A stretch of DNA of 64,000 nt from Azospirillum brasilense (GCF_008365405.1 NZ_QOKV01000001.1:186001-250000); one strand, 5' to 3'; shown: positions 38,448 through 48,498, counted from the first letter of the stretch. Numbers and translations are program-made. Notes: generated by a model from the letters alone, not told the origin.

Positions 38448-39913
38448 GCTGCTCCAACCTCTGCCACGGCGGCTCGTGCCTCGGTCGCGTCGTCGAAGGG
38501 AAGGACCTCCGTCCCGACGATCTGACCATGCTCATGTCCCTTGCCGGCGATGACCAGGACGTCACCAGGCCGGAGGCTGCGGACGGCGGCGCGGATGGCC
38601 TCGCGCCGGTCGCCGATCTCCTCCAGGGCCGGGTGGCCCGCCAGGACCTCCTTGCGGATGGCCGCCGGCACCTCGGTGCGCGGGTTGTCGTCGGTGACGA
38701 TGGCGCGGTCGGCCAGACGGCCGGCAAGCTCCCCCATCACCGGCCGCTTCCCGCGGTCGCGGTCGCCGCCGCACCCGAACACCGCGATCAGGCGGTTCCG
38801 GGCGTGCTGCTTCAGCGCCAGCAGCACCGTTTCCAGCGCGTCGGGCGTGTGGGCGAAATCGACATAGACCGCCGCCCCGCAGGGGTGGGTGGCGACGTGC
38901 TGCAGGCGCCCCGGCACGCCGTCCAGGCGGGTCAGGGTGGCGAGAGCCTCGTCACGGTCCGCGCCGGAGCCGATCACCAGGCCGAGCGCGCACAGCACGT
39001 TCCACGCCTGGAAGCGGCCCGCCAGCGGCAGGTCCACGGTGATGCCGCGGCCCAGGACCGTCAGGTCCAGGCGCTGGCCGTGGGCCAGCGGCTCGACCCC
39101 GTTCACCCGGATCTCGCGACCGGCCAGACCGTATCCGAAGACGCGGTGACCGCGCTGTGAACAAATCCCGGCAAGCTCGGCAAAAGTGCCGCTGTCGGCG
39201 TTCAGGACGGCGGTTCCTCCATCGGGCAGCACCCGTTCGAACAGCATCGCCTTGGCCTGGAGATAGGCCTCCATGGTGCCGTGGTAGTCCAGATGGTCGC
39301 GGGTCAGGTTGGTGAAGCCGGCGGCCTTCAGGACCACGCCGTCGAGACGGAACTGCTCCAGCCCGTGGCTGGACGCCTCCATCGCCAGATGCTCGATCCC
39401 CTTGTCCTTAACGGCGGCGAGGTCGCGGTGAAGCGAGACCGGGTCCGGGGTGGTCATCCCGCCGTAATCATCCAGCCCCGGCCCGATCAGCCCCAGCGTC
39501 CCCAGGCTGGCCGCCTTCAGGCCCATCAGGTCCCACATCTGGCGGGCGAACTGAACGGTGGAGGTCTTGCCGTTGGTCCCCGTCACCGCCACCACGGTGT
39601 CCGGCTGCCGCCCGTGGAAGGCGGCGGCGAGGCGGGCGAAGAGGCGGCGCGGCTGCTCGTCCGCGACCAGCGTCGCGGCGCTGCCGGCGGGCAGGGCGGT
39701 CCCGACGGGCGCCACCACCGCGACGGCGCCCTTGGCGAGCGCGTCGGCGATGAAGGCGCGCCCGTCCGCCTTCGCGCCCGGGAGGGCGGCAAAGACGAAA
39801 CCGGGCCTGACCGCGCGGCTGTCCGCGGTCAGCCCGGTCACATTGACGGACGGCACCTCGACGGAGGACGCCGCGTCAGCGGGGCTTGTTGCCAGCAGGT
39901 GGGACAGAAGCAA
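38444..39913 (-). CDS. murE: UDP-MurNAc-L-Ala-D-Glu--meso-DAP ligase MurE
   Basis: Mur ligase of 489 residues. ATP loop 'VAVTGTNGKTSTVQFAR', carbamylated-Lys region and the specificity motif 'VTDDNPRTE': DNPR indicates meso-diaminopimelate as the third residue, as expected for a Gram-negative. Its first 38 bp overlap the end of ftsI. Full length. Confidence 0.96.
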   Translation of the reverse strand: MLLSHLLATSPADAASSVEVPSVNVTGLTADSRAVRPGFVFAALPGAKADGRAFIADALAKGAVAVVAPVGTALPAGSAATLVADEQPRRLFARLAAAFHGRQPDTVVAVTGTNGKTSTVQFARQMWDLMGLKAASLGTLGLIGPGLDDYGGMTTPDPVSLHRDLAAVKDKGIEHLAMEASSHGLEQFRLDGVVLKAAGFTNLTRDHLDYHGTMEAYLQAKAMLFERVLPDGGTAVLNADSGTFAELAGICSQRGHRVFGYGLAGREIRVNGVEPLAHGQRLDLTVLGRGITVDLPLAGRFQAWNVLCALGLVIGSGADRDEALATLTRLDGVPGRLQHVATHPCGAAVYVDFAHTPDALETVLLALKQHARNRLIAVFGCGGDRDRGKRPVMGELAGRLADRAIVTDDNPRTEVPAAIRKEVLAGHPALEEIGDRREAIRAAVRSLRPGDVLVIAGKGHEHGQIVGTEVLPFDDATEARAAVAEVGAA

Positions 39914-41681
39914 CGGTGCTGCCTTTCGGTTGCGCGGGCGGAGGCGGCGGTGCGGGTGGGGTCGTCTGACCGGCGGTGTTGATGTAGGTGGCGTTGATGA
40001 CGTCGGGGGAAGCCTCGTCCACCGGCTGGACGCCCAGCAGCGGACCGATCTGCTTCACGATCCGGCCGACCGCGGGAGCGGCGACCCAGCCGCCGGTGGC
40101 GAAGCCGTAGGTCTTCTTGGTGCCCTTCGGCTCGTCGATCAGGACATAGACGATGTAGCGCGGGTCGTGCATCGGGAAGGCGCCGAGGAACGACGACATG
40201 CGGGAGTTCCGGGCGTAGCTCCGGCCCTTCTGCTTGTCCGCCGTGCCGGTCTTGCCGCCGACGACGTAACCCTTGGCGTTGGCCGACTTCGCCGTGCCGT
40301 CGGTGACCACGAAGCGGAAGAGGCGACGCATCATCGCCGAGGTCTTCGGGCTGATGACCTGCTCGCCCGGCACCTCCACCGCAGGGTCGCGCTTCAGCAG
40401 GGTCGGCGGGTGCAGCACGCCGCCGTTGATGATCGAGGCCGCGGCGTTGACCGTGTGCATCGGGCTGACCGACATGCCGTGGCCGAAGGAGATGGTCATG
40501 GCGTTGACCTCCCGCCACGGATTCGGCACCAGCGGCCAGCCGTTCTCCGGCAGCTCCAGCGAGGTCGGGCGGGTCATGCCCAGCTTGGTCATGAAGGACT
40601 TCTGGTGCTGCACGCCGAGCGTCAGCGCCATGCGCACCGACCCGAGGTTCGACGATTCCTGGAACACCTCCGCCACGGTCAGGTTGTGTTTGAACGCGTG
40701 GAATTCGCGGATCGTGAAGCGGCCGACCTTGATGTTGTTGATGGTGTCGAAGGTGTCGGACACGCGGATCTTGCCCGAATCCAGCGACATCGCCGTGTTG
40801 AAGATCTTGAAGGTGGAGCCCATTTCGTACACGCCGAGCGTCGCGCGGTTGAACAGCGTGTCCGGGTCAAGTCCCGTCGGGTTGTGCGGATCGAAGTCGG
40901 GCAGAGAAACCATCGACATGACTTCGCCGTTGCGGACATCGTAAATGATGCCGGCGGCGCCGATGGCGCTGAATTCTTCGATCGTCGTCTGCAGTTCCTT
41001 CTTCATGATGTGCTGAAGGCGCAGATCGATCGAAAGTTGCAGCGGCTTCGGGTCCGTGGTCAGCCGCTTGTTGAACTGCTGCTCCAGCCCGGCGAGGCCG
41101 TTGTTGTCCACGCCGGTGAAGCCGACCAAATGCGAGGTCAGGTTGGAGGCCGGGTAGAAGCGGCGCTCCTCCCTCTCGAAATAGACGCCGGGCAGGCCCA
41201 GCCGGAACACCGCCGCCTGCTGCTTGGGCGTCAGGTTGCGCTTGATCCAGACGAACCGCTTGTCGCCGCTGAGCTTGGTCAGCAGGTCCTTGTAGTCCAG
41301 CTCCGGCAGGGCGGTGGCCAGCTTGCGCGCCACCTCGTCCGGACGGCTCACCAGCTTCGGGTCGGCGTAGAGCGACTGCGTGGCGAGCGAGGTCGCCAGC
41401 AGGTTGCCGTTGCGGTCCACGATGTCGGCGCGGTTGACCGGCGGGGCGTCGACCTCCGCGGCCATGCGCGGGCGCGGTTCCGCCGCGTGGTTGAACAGGG
41501 TCGCGTCCACCAGCTTCACGCCGATGGCGGTAAAGACCACGGCGACCATGGCCGCGGTCACCATCAACCGGTTCCGGCTCTGCTCCAGCGCGACCGACAG
41601 CGACGTCCGCGGCTTGGAAGCCGGGGGCGGAACGCTGTAGGCGCCGTGCGCGGGATCGATGCCGGGCGGCGGAACGTTCAT
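39876..41681 (-). CDS. ftsI: Septal peptidoglycan transpeptidase FtsI (PBP3)
   Basis: Class B penicillin-binding protein of 601 residues. Short cytoplasmic N-terminus, one membrane segment at about 40-60 ('LMVTAAMVAVVFTAIGVKLV'), pedestal domain ('NRADIVDRNGNLLATSL'), and the transpeptidase domain with SxxK in 'MGSTFKIFN' (near residue 290), SxN in 'ESSNLG' and 'GGKTGTADKQ'. The C-terminus is Pro-rich. Its start overlaps ftsL (ATGA); it works with FtsW. Confidence 0.95.
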   Translation of the reverse strand: MNVPPPGIDPAHGAYSVPPPASKPRTSLSVALEQSRNRLMVTAAMVAVVFTAIGVKLVDATLFNHAAEPRPRMAAEVDAPPVNRADIVDRNGNLLATSLATQSLYADPKLVSRPDEVARKLATALPELDYKDLLTKLSGDKRFVWIKRNLTPKQQAAVFRLGLPGVYFEREERRFYPASNLTSHLVGFTGVDNNGLAGLEQQFNKRLTTDPKPLQLSIDLRLQHIMKKELQTTIEEFSAIGAAGIIYDVRNGEVMSMVSLPDFDPHNPTGLDPDTLFNRATLGVYEMGSTFKIFNTAMSLDSGKIRVSDTFDTINNIKVGRFTIREFHAFKHNLTVAEVFQESSNLGSVRMALTLGVQHQKSFMTKLGMTRPTSLELPENGWPLVPNPWREVNAMTISFGHGMSVSPMHTVNAAASIINGGVLHPPTLLKRDPAVEVPGEQVISPKTSAMMRRLFRFVVTDGTAKSANAKGYVVGGKTGTADKQKGRSYARNSRMSSFLGAFPMHDPRYIVYVLIDEPKGTKKTYGFATGGWVAAPAVGRIVKQIGPLLGVQPVDEASPDVINATYINTAGQTTPPAPPPPPAQPKGSTVASVPPAGNKPR

Positions 41682-42418
41682 CGGTTGGCTCCGAGACGGG
41701 CGACGAGAAGACCGATGCTGTCATGCTGGGCCGGAGCGGCCGGCGGCGGGGCGGCCTGGAAGCCGGCCTGCTGCGGCTGCGGACGGGCCGCGGGCGGCGG
41801 CGCCAGCGTCCGCGCGGTGACCGGCGGCTTGGCGGCGATCTCCGTCGGCTTGGTCGTCACCACCGGAGCCGGGGCCGACTTGGCGGCGGAGGGCAGGGGC
41901 GAGGGAAGCGGCGGGACCTTGGCCGAGGCCGGCACGATGGCCGAGGGCTTGATCGGGGCCGGCTTGATCGGCGAGGCCGAGGCCGGAATGATCACGCCGC
42001 CCTGGATGCCGCCCTGAACGATGGCGCCGCCGCCCACGACGCTGTCCCCGGTGGAGGCCGTCGCCACGTTCGGCGCCTTGCCCGGCGTCTGGTTGCGGAC
42101 CATCGGCGGCAGCGGGGCCTCCTCCGGCGCGACGGTGGGGGAGGGGCGCATCGGGACGATGTTCATCGCCACGAACTGGCGCGCCTCGGTCGGCTGCAGC
42201 GCCAGATGCTCGCGCGACAGGTTCTCGAGGCGGGTCGGGTCGTTGAGGAAGCTCCACTCGGCCTTGAGGACCTGGATGGCCTCCTGCTCCACCATGATCT
42301 TGCGGTTGAGCGAGCCCAGCTTTTCCTCCAGCTCCTGAACCTCGTAGCTGGTCTCGAACAGGACGAAGCCGGCGGCGGCGATCAGGCCACCCCAGAAAAG
42401 TGCGGATTTGTATTTCAT
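41678..42418 (-). CDS. ftsL: FtsL-like divisome protein with long Pro/Ala tail
   Basis: Protein of 246 residues in the ftsL position between rsmH and ftsI. N-terminal membrane segment at about 6-24 ('[20 protein letters not shown]'), then a leucine-zipper-like coiled coil ('[20 protein letters not shown]') and the '[19 protein letters not shown]' block typical of alphaproteobacterial FtsL. The remaining 130 residues are a Pro/Ala-rich, probably disordered periplasmic tail not found in the 121-residue E. coli protein. Both ends overlap neighbours by ATGA. Confidence 0.85.
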   Translation of the reverse strand: MKYKSALFWGGLIAAAGFVLFETSYEVQELEEKLGSLNRKIMVEQEAIQVLKAEWSFLNDPTRLENLSREHLALQPTEARQFVAMNIVPMRPSPTVAPEEAPLPPMVRNQTPGKAPNVATASTGDSVVGGGAIVQGGIQGGVIIPASASPIKPAPIKPSAIVPASAKVPPLPSPLPSAAKSAPAPVVTTKPTEIAAKPPVTARTLAPPPAARPQPQQAGFQAAPPPAAPAQHDSIGLLVARLGANR

Positions 42419-43416
42419 GCCGCCTCCTTGCCGGGCGCCGGATAGGCCGGCGCCGCCGTGCGTTCAGCCGCGCGCAGCCGGGCAGAGCGCGCGCGTGGGT
42501 TGCTGTGGGCTTCCTGGTCCGTCGGCACGATGGGCTTGCGCGACAGGAGCCGGAAGGATGGGGAACGCGCGTCCGCCGCAAGGCTCGGCGCGTGTCGGGA
42601 CGGGGAGGGCGGGGGCGAGGAGCGTTCCTTCAGGAACGTCTTCACTTCCCGGTCCTCCAACGAATGGAAGGAGACGACGGCGAGGCGGCCGCCGGGCTTC
42701 AGCAGCGATTCGGCGGCGGCGAGGCCGCGGCGCAGCTCGCCCAACTCGTCGTTCACATGGATGCGCAGCGCCTGGAAGGTGCGGGTCGCCGGGTCGATGG
42801 CGTCGCCCTTCCCCTTCGGCACCACCGACCGTACCACGTCGGCCAGCTGCTTGGTGCGCGCGAACGGGGTGTCCAGACGCGCGGCGATGATGGCGCGGGC
42901 CACGCGGCGGGCCATGCGCTCCTCGCCGTAATGGAAGATGATGTCGGCCAGCTCGTCCTGGGTGGCGGTGTTCACCACGTCGGCGGCGGTCGGCCCATCG
43001 CGTCCCATCCGCATGTCGAGCGGGCCGTCGAATCGGAAGGAGAAGCCGCGCTCCGGCTCGTCGATCTGCGGGGAGGAGACGCCGATGTCCAGCGCCACGC
43101 CGTCCACCGATTCGACGCCGTGCTCGGCGAGCAGCCGGTCCATGTCGCCGAATCGGCCTTCGACGATCTCCAGCCGGCCCGGATAGGCGAGGGCGAGCTG
43201 GCGGCCGCGCTCGATGGCTTCGGGATCGCGGTCGATTCCCCAGACCCGGCAGTCGGCCCGGTCGAGAATCGCGCGGGAATAGCCGCCGGCGCCGAAGGTG
43301 CCGTCCACATAGACGCCGCCGTCGCGCGGGGAAAGCGCGTCCACGACCTCGTTCAGCAGGACGGAGATGTGCGGGGAGGCCGGGGCGGTGGCGGAGGTGG
43401 GAGCGGGGGTGATCAT
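42415..43416 (-). CDS. rsmH: 16S rRNA (cytosine1402-N4)-methyltransferase RsmH
   Basis: SAM-dependent methyltransferase of 333 residues (formerly MraW), modifying C1402 in the ribosomal P site. '[15 protein letters not shown]' start, SAM motif '[16 protein letters not shown]', '[16 protein letters not shown]', '[15 protein letters not shown]' and '[15 protein letters not shown]'. It is coupled to mraZ and ftsL by ATGA overlaps at both ends. Confidence 0.96.
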   Translation of the reverse strand: MITPAPTSATAPASPHISVLLNEVVDALSPRDGGVYVDGTFGAGGYSRAILDRADCRVWGIDRDPEAIERGRQLALAYPGRLEIVEGRFGDMDRLLAEHGVESVDGVALDIGVSSPQIDEPERGFSFRFDGPLDMRMGRDGPTAADVVNTATQDELADIIFHYGEERMARRVARAIIAARLDTPFARTKQLADVVRSVVPKGKGDAIDPATRTFQALRIHVNDELGELRRGLAAAESLLKPGGRLAVVSFHSLEDREVKTFLKERSSPPPSPSRHAPSLAADARSPSFRLLSRKPIVPTDQEAHSNPRARSARLRAAERTAAPAYPAPGKEAA

Positions 43417-43910
43417 GCGCCCTCCCCTGCCCGGCCGGTGGCGGCGCGGGACGCCTTGGCGACGATCTGGCTCAGCGAAATGTCCTTGCGCACGACCTGG
43501 TCGCGCAGCGTCTGTTCATGGGCCTTCAAGGCGCCGGGCTCCCAGATCTGGAAGGTCTTGCGGCGGCCGATGAAGGCGGCTTCCTCGTCGATTCCGGCGA
43601 ACTCGGCCAGTTCCTTGGGCAGGACGATCCGGCCTTCGGTGTCCAGCGAGACGGGGATCAGCTTGCCGAAGATGAAGGTCTCGATCATGTCGCGCTCGTC
43701 CGAATCCAGATCGGGGGATTCCAGGCTTTCGGAGAGCACGTCGAGATAATCCTGATCGGCGCCTTCCAGCGCCTGATGATTCAGCGAAGGCCAGAGATAG
43801 ACGGTGCCGGGAGCCGACGTCTTGGCAAGCGACTGCCGGAACTGCGCCGGGATGGAGCAGCGGCCTTTCCTGTCAACTTTGTTGACGTATGTGGACAGGA
43901 AAATGGCCAT
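43413..43910 (-). CDS. mraZ: Transcriptional regulator MraZ
   Basis: AbrB-like regulator of 165 residues heading the dcw cluster. Two SpoVT/AbrB-type halves each with a D-x-R-type element: '[17 protein letters not shown]' and '[18 protein letters not shown]'. It binds TGGGN repeats and usually represses its own operon. Four such boxes at 10-bp period lie 121-155 bp upstream, over a promoter. The long C-terminal tail is normal for the alphaproteobacterial form. Confidence 0.94.
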   Translation of the reverse strand: MAIFLSTYVNKVDRKGRCSIPAQFRQSLAKTSAPGTVYLWPSLNHQALEGADQDYLDVLSESLESPDLDSDERDMIETFIFGKLIPVSLDTEGRIVLPKELAEFAGIDEEAAFIGRRKTFQIWEPGALKAHEQTLRDQVVRKDISLSQIVAKASRAATGRAGEGA

Positions 43911-44030
43911 CGGCCTGACGAACGCCCCCCTTATCCCGTTGCCGGTCCTCGCCGCCGCGAAGCCCTATCCGCTCTTGCCGCTGAACGCGCCCGGTTTGGC
44001 TACCTTGGTTGGGTAGTTCCCCCTCCGAAC

Positions 44031-44065
44031 TGGGCTTTCATGGGATAGCATGGGACAGTTTGGGC
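44031..44065. promoter_or_regulatory. MraZ-box array: four TGGGN repeats at 10-bp period
   Basis: TGGG occurs at 44031, 44041, 44051 and 44061, each followed by 6 nt. This spacing equals the known MraZ operator (TGGGN-N5). It lies on the plus strand, so opposite to mraZ's own coding strand, and covers the promoter at 44043-44070. Confidence 0.75.
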
Positions 44066-44070
44066 GTCAA
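44043..44070 (-). promoter_or_regulatory. Probable promoter of the mraZ-dcw operon
   Basis: On the minus strand TTGACG (44070-44065) and CTATCC (44048-44043) are spaced 16 bp. Transcription would begin near 44036, about 126 bp before the mraZ ATG. The -10 and spacer lie inside the TGGGN array, so bound MraZ would block RNA polymerase. Confidence 0.6.
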
Positions 44071-44326
44071 CGCCCCCTCCAGTATTCATATGGTGCTGTC
44101 AAGACTTTTGGGCCGATGTGTTGCCAGCGTGCAAATAGGTGAACCGAATCGGCGAGAATCGGCAACGTATCAGCGCGCTAATGAGCGATTACGCGGCATT
44201 GCCCCACAGAGTTCGCAGGATGTTCCGCGAGTCCCGCGAATGGTTCCCATCATGTGGCTTTCCATAAAGGCGAATCGCACCCTACGAATGGTATAGCCTG
44301 CTGGGGTAACCTACCGAGGCATGGCA

Positions 44327-44341
44327 TGGGACGGCATGGGA
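44327..44341. promoter_or_regulatory. Second TGGGA-N5-TGGGA pair
   Basis: TGGGA at 44327 and 44337, the same 10-bp period as the array at 44031. It could be a second MraZ site; there is no promoter evident beside it. Confidence 0.4.
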
Positions 44342-44354
44342 ATTTGCCCCACAG

Positions 44355-44397
44355 TTATCCACCGCCTGTGGATGAAGCTGGGGACATCTGTGGACAA
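44355..44397. other. Cluster of three DnaA-box-like 9-mers
   Basis: TTATCCACC at 44355-44363, TGTGGATGA at 44368-44376 and TGTGGACAA at 44389-44397; each differs from TTATCCACA (or its complement) at one position. The first faces the other two. It might bind DnaA as a regulatory or titration site; origin function is not shown. Confidence 0.4.
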
Positions 44398-44465
44398 GGG
44401 GGTGCCATCCCGGTCCCGCGCCGCGGAAAAGGGGTGGTCCGGTGTCCGGAGGTGGTGGGGGTAAA

Positions 44466-44883
<418 letters not shown>

Positions 44884-44943
44884 CGGCACTGTGTACAGAG
44901 TCGCCGTTCGATTCGCAACGGTGTTCGGGTGCGATTCGGATTC

Positions 44944-45654
44944 TCAGCGCCCGGTCATCCGCAGAAGCGCGCGCAGGCGGCGCAACGTCTCCGGGTCGGG
45001 TTCCCCGGTCAGGCGTTCGGGGTGGAAATGGCGCTGGAAGGACAGCAGAATCCGCGATTCGGCGGTGTCGTACCCATAGCGTCCCAGAAGCGCCGCCACG
45101 TCCTCCGCGGAATCGGCCGAGTCGTCCGCCGGGTCGTCCGCCGTGGTGGGCTCCGGCCATAGGCCGATTCCACGCGCCGCCAGCCCCGGCCAGTCGAACA
45201 GCTCGCCGGGGTCCTCCTTGCGGGCGGGCGCGATGTCGCTGTGGCCGAGCACGTCGGCGGGCGCGATTCCATGCCGCCCCATGACGTCCAGGCAGAGATC
45301 CGCCACGGCGGCCATCTGGGCGGCGGGGAAGGGGCGGTAACCGAACTCGTGCCCCGGATTGACGATCTCGATTCCGATGGAGCGGCTGTTGACGTCGGCC
45401 CGCCCGCGCCAGGAGGACAGGCCGGCGTGCCAGGCGCGGCGGTCCTCCGGGACATGGGCGTAGACGGCGCCGTCCTCGTCCACCGTGTAGTGGGCGCTGA
45501 CCTGGGCCTCGGGGTCGCACAGCCGGCCTAGCGCCGACTCGGCGGTGGGCATTCCCGTGTAATGGAGGATCAGCAGCTCCACCCCTACGCCGTCGGGCCG
45601 CGGCCCGTGGTTGGGGGAGGGGCGGTCGATGCATCCGGTGCCCGTGCGTGTCAT
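44944..45654 (-). CDS. AmpD-type N-acetylmuramoyl-L-alanine amidase
   Basis: Protein of 236 residues with an Amidase_2 domain (about 10-165): Zn His in 'LLILHYTG', His in 'RAWHAGLSSW', and Asp/His of 'VLGHSDIAPARKEDPG'. The C-terminal part ('ALLGRYGYDT', 'SFQRHFHPERL', 'ETLRRLRALL') is a peptidoglycan-binding-like helical domain. There is no signal peptide, so it probably acts in the cytoplasm on recycled anhydro-muropeptides, like AmpD. The ribosome site GAGGAC is 5 nt upstream. The cluster's wall-making genes are 1 kb away. Confidence 0.87.
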   Translation of the reverse strand: MTRTGTGCIDRPSPNHGPRPDGVGVELLILHYTGMPTAESALGRLCDPEAQVSAHYTVDEDGAVYAHVPEDRRAWHAGLSSWRGRADVNSRSIGIEIVNPGHEFGYRPFPAAQMAAVADLCLDVMGRHGIAPADVLGHSDIAPARKEDPGELFDWPGLAARGIGLWPEPTTADDPADDSADSAEDVAALLGRYGYDTAESRILLSFQRHFHPERLTGEPDPETLRRLRALLRMTGR

Positions 45655-45676
45655 GGTGTCCTCAGGTCGGGCTTCC

Positions 45677-46555
45677 TCAGGTCGGATTCGTCACCTTCTC
45701 CGCCAGCGCCGTCGGGCGCCGCTTCACGATGACGGCCATGCCGCCCACGGTCAACAGCCCGCCCAGGACCAGCCGGAGCGTGAAGGGATCGTCCATCAGC
45801 AGAACGCCGGCCAGCACGCCGAAGACCGGCACGGTCAGCAGGAAGGGCATGGTCTGGTTGACCGAGTATTTCCGCAGCAGCGGATACCACATCCCATAGG
45901 CGCCGATCGTCACGCCCACCGCCATGTAGGCGATGGCGCCCCAGCCCCACAGGGTGGCGTTGGTAAGCGCAGCCATCTGCCCCTCTTCGAACAGGAGGGA
46001 GAGCAGGAGCAGCTGCGGGGCGGCGAACAGCGCCATCCAGCCGTTCAGCGCGAAGCCGTCGACACCGACGATCAGCTTCATCTGGATGCTGGCGACGGCG
46101 AAGGCGAAGCTGGCGCCCAGGATCATGAACAGCGGCACCAGCGACCCGGACAGCCGCGGCTCGCCCGCGATCACCGCGACGCCCGCGAAGGCGGCGGCCA
46201 TGCCGGCGGCGCGGCGCCAGCCGAGCTTGTCCTTGAAGACCAGCGCGGCCAGCAGCGAGGAGAAGGGCACCTGCGCCTGCGCGGCCAGCGAGGCGGTGGC
46301 CGCGTCGATGCCGTTCAGCCCGGTGAACATCAGCGGGAAATGCACGGTCCCCAGCGTCACCGACAGAATCGCGATGGGCCGCACCGCGCTCCAGGGAATC
46401 CGCTTGAAGGGCAGGATCAGCGCCGCCACCGCGAGGAAGCGCAGCGCCATGATGAACAGCGGCGGGAACTCGGCCAGCCCCCATTTCGCGACGACGAAGT
46501 TCAGGCCCCAGGTCGCCATGACCAGGAGCGCCAGCAGCGAGTCGCGCAGACTCAT
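45677..46555 (-). CDS. EamA (DMT)-family transporter
   Basis: Membrane protein of 292 residues with ten predicted segments in two EamA halves ('LLALLVMATWGLNFVVAKWG' near the start; 'TLWGWGAIAYMAVGVTIGAYG' in the second half). Members export amino acids or other metabolites; the E. coli RhaT/YdcZ-like substrate cannot be told from sequence. It overlaps the ABC-F gene by ATGA, so the two are co-translated. The ampD-like gene follows by 22 bp. Confidence 0.87.
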   Translation of the reverse strand: MSLRDSLLALLVMATWGLNFVVAKWGLAEFPPLFIMALRFLAVAALILPFKRIPWSAVRPIAILSVTLGTVHFPLMFTGLNGIDAATASLAAQAQVPFSSLLAALVFKDKLGWRRAAGMAAAFAGVAVIAGEPRLSGSLVPLFMILGASFAFAVASIQMKLIVGVDGFALNGWMALFAAPQLLLLSLLFEEGQMAALTNATLWGWGAIAYMAVGVTIGAYGMWYPLLRKYSVNQTMPFLLTVPVFGVLAGVLLMDDPFTLRLVLGGLLTVGGMAVIVKRRPTALAEKVTNPT

Positions 46556-48378
46556 CCGCGGCCGCCTTCCAGCTCCTCGCGCAGGGCCTCCAGTTCCAGC
46601 CAGCGCTCCTCGGCGGCGGCCAGCTCATTTTGTTTCGCCTGCAACCGGTCGGACGTCTTCTGGAACTTCGCAGCGTCGCGGGCGAACAGGTCGGGGTCGG
46701 CCAGCGCCGATTCGAGCGTCGCCACCTCGGCGGTCAGCTTGTCCATGCGGGCGGGCAGGTCGTCCAGCTCCCGCTGGTCCTTGTAGCTCAGCTTGCCCTT
46801 CGGCTTGGCGGCCGCCGGGGGGGCGGCGGGCTTCGCCTTGGCCGGGGCGGCGGCCTTCTCCTTGGGCGGCGGGCGCTGCACCAGATAGTCGGAATAGCCG
46901 CCGGGATATTCGGCGATCACGCCGTCCCCCTCCACCGCGATGGTGCTGGTGACCAGCCGGTCGAGGAAGTCGCGGTCGTGGCTGACCAGCAGCAGCGTGC
47001 CCTGATAGTCGCCGAGCACGTCCTCCAGCAGGTCCAGCGTGTCCATGTCGAGGTCGTTGGTCGGCTCGTCGAGGATCATCATGTTGCTCGGCCGCGCGAA
47101 CAGGCGGGCGAGCAGCAGCCGGTTGCGCTCACCGCCCGACAGGGCCTTGACCGGGCTGTCGAGCTGGCGCGTGTCGAACAGGAAGTCGCGCATGTAACCG
47201 GCGACGTGGCGCGGCTGGCCGTTGACCATCACGCTGTCGCCGCCGAAGGGGCACAGCACCTTGCGGATGGTGTCCTCGGGGTCCAGCCCGTCGCGCCGCT
47301 GGTCGAAATAGGCGGTCTCCAGGTTGGTGCCCAACCGGATCGTGCCGCTGTCGGGCTCCATCTGGCCGGTCAGCATCTTCAGCAGGGTGGTCTTGCCGGC
47401 GCCGTTCGGCCCGATCAGCCCGACCCGGTCGCCGCGCAGGATGCGGGTGGAGAAATCGTTGACGATGGTCTTGCGGCCGTCCGCCGTGTCGAAGCCCTTC
47501 GCGATGTGCTCGGCCTCGATGACGAGGCGCCCGCCGCGCTCGGCCTCGGCGACGGCGAGTTTGGCCTGCTGGCCGCCCTTGATGCGCTCGGCGCGGTCGG
47601 TGCGGAGCTGGAGCAGGGCGCGCACGCGGCCCATGTTGCGGGTGCGCCGGGCCGAGATGCCCTCGCGCAGCCACTTCATCTCGCCTTCGATCTTGCGGTT
47701 CAGCTTTTGGGCGGCGATCTCCTCCGATTCGAACACCTCGGCCTGCCAGGTCTCGAACTCGGCGAAGCCGCGATCGGTGGCGCGCACCGTACCGCGGTCG
47801 AGCCACAGCGTCCGCTTGGCCAGCCGGTTCAGGAAGCTGCGGTCGTGCGAGATCAGCAGCAGCCCGCCGCGGTAGGCCAGCAGTTCCTCCTCCAGCCACT
47901 CGATGGTGGGCAGGTCGAGGTGGTTGGTCGGCTCGTCCAGCAGCATCACGTCGGGGGCGCCGACCAGCGTGCGGGCCAGCGCCGTGCGCCGCGCCTCGCC
48001 GCCCGACAGCGTGTTGGGGTCGAGATGGCCGGGCACCTGGAGCCGGTCCAGCACGGCGTCCACCCGGTGCGCTTCGTCCCGCTCGTCGGCGGGCAGGCCG
48101 GCGGCGACGTAGTCGTGGACGGTGGCGCAGCCGGTGAAGTCCGGCTCCTGCGGCAGATAGGCGATGCGGGCGCCGGGCTGGGTGAAGACGGTGCCGCCGT
48201 CCGGCTGGATCATGCCGGCCAGCACCTTCATCAGCGTCGATTTGCCGGACCCGTTCCGCCCGACCAGACAGGCCTTGTCGCCCCGCCCGATGGACAGGTC
48301 GATGGTTTCGAACAGCGGACGGCCGCCGAAGGTGACGGACACGCCCTGGAGCGCGGTGATCGGAGCGGGAGGAGCCAT
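46552..48378 (-). CDS. uup: ABC-F family ATPase (Uup-like)
   Basis: Soluble ABC-F ATPase of 608 residues with no membrane part. Two ABC domains: Walker A 'GRNGSGKSTLMKVL' and 'GPNGAGKTTLLKML'; signatures 'LSGGEARRTALAR' and 'LSGGERNRLLLAR'; both Walker B regions end in 'LDEPTN'. The two are joined by the linker that ABC-F proteins insert into the ribosome E site, and a C-terminal coiled coil ('LPARMDKLTAEVATLESAL') marks the Uup subfamily, which also binds branched DNA. Which role applies here is unknown. Confidence 0.9.
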   Translation of the reverse strand: MAPPAPITALQGVSVTFGGRPLFETIDLSIGRGDKACLVGRNGSGKSTLMKVLAGMIQPDGGTVFTQPGARIAYLPQEPDFTGCATVHDYVAAGLPADERDEAHRVDAVLDRLQVPGHLDPNTLSGGEARRTALARTLVGAPDVMLLDEPTNHLDLPTIEWLEEELLAYRGGLLLISHDRSFLNRLAKRTLWLDRGTVRATDRGFAEFETWQAEVFESEEIAAQKLNRKIEGEMKWLREGISARRTRNMGRVRALLQLRTDRAERIKGGQQAKLAVAEAERGGRLVIEAEHIAKGFDTADGRKTIVNDFSTRILRGDRVGLIGPNGAGKTTLLKMLTGQMEPDSGTIRLGTNLETAYFDQRRDGLDPEDTIRKVLCPFGGDSVMVNGQPRHVAGYMRDFLFDTRQLDSPVKALSGGERNRLLLARLFARPSNMMILDEPTNDLDMDTLDLLEDVLGDYQGTLLLVSHDRDFLDRLVTSTIAVEGDGVIAEYPGGYSDYLVQRPPPKEKAAAPAKAKPAAPPAAAKPKGKLSYKDQRELDDLPARMDKLTAEVATLESALADPDLFARDAAKFQKTSDRLQAKQNELAAAEERWLELEALREELEGGRG

Positions 48379-48498
48379 GACCCAACGGTGCGGTGTGCGG
48401 AGGTGTGCTTATATAGCGTGCGGTCCGCAGGCCCGCGACACCCGATTGCGCCGGGGCGGGGATGCACGGGGAGGGACGGAGGCCTGGTGGCGGGACCT

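Larger units (their letters stand above)
44071..44465. other. Region between rnpB and the mraZ promoter
   Basis: 395 bp with no gene. It holds a second TGGGA pair (44327-44341) and three DnaA-box-like 9-mers (44355-44397). A perfect TTGACA on the minus strand (44102-44097) lacks a matching -10. Confidence 0.5.

Noticed and set aside
44097..44102. Perfect TTGACA upstream of mraZ as the main promoter
   Set aside because: No acceptable -10 lies 16-18 bp downstream; the TTGACG-N16-CTATCC pair nearer to mraZ fits better.
44355..44397. Calling this the chromosomal origin
   Set aside because: Only three imperfect DnaA boxes, no AT-rich unwinding region beside them and no dnaA/hemE/parAB genes nearby.
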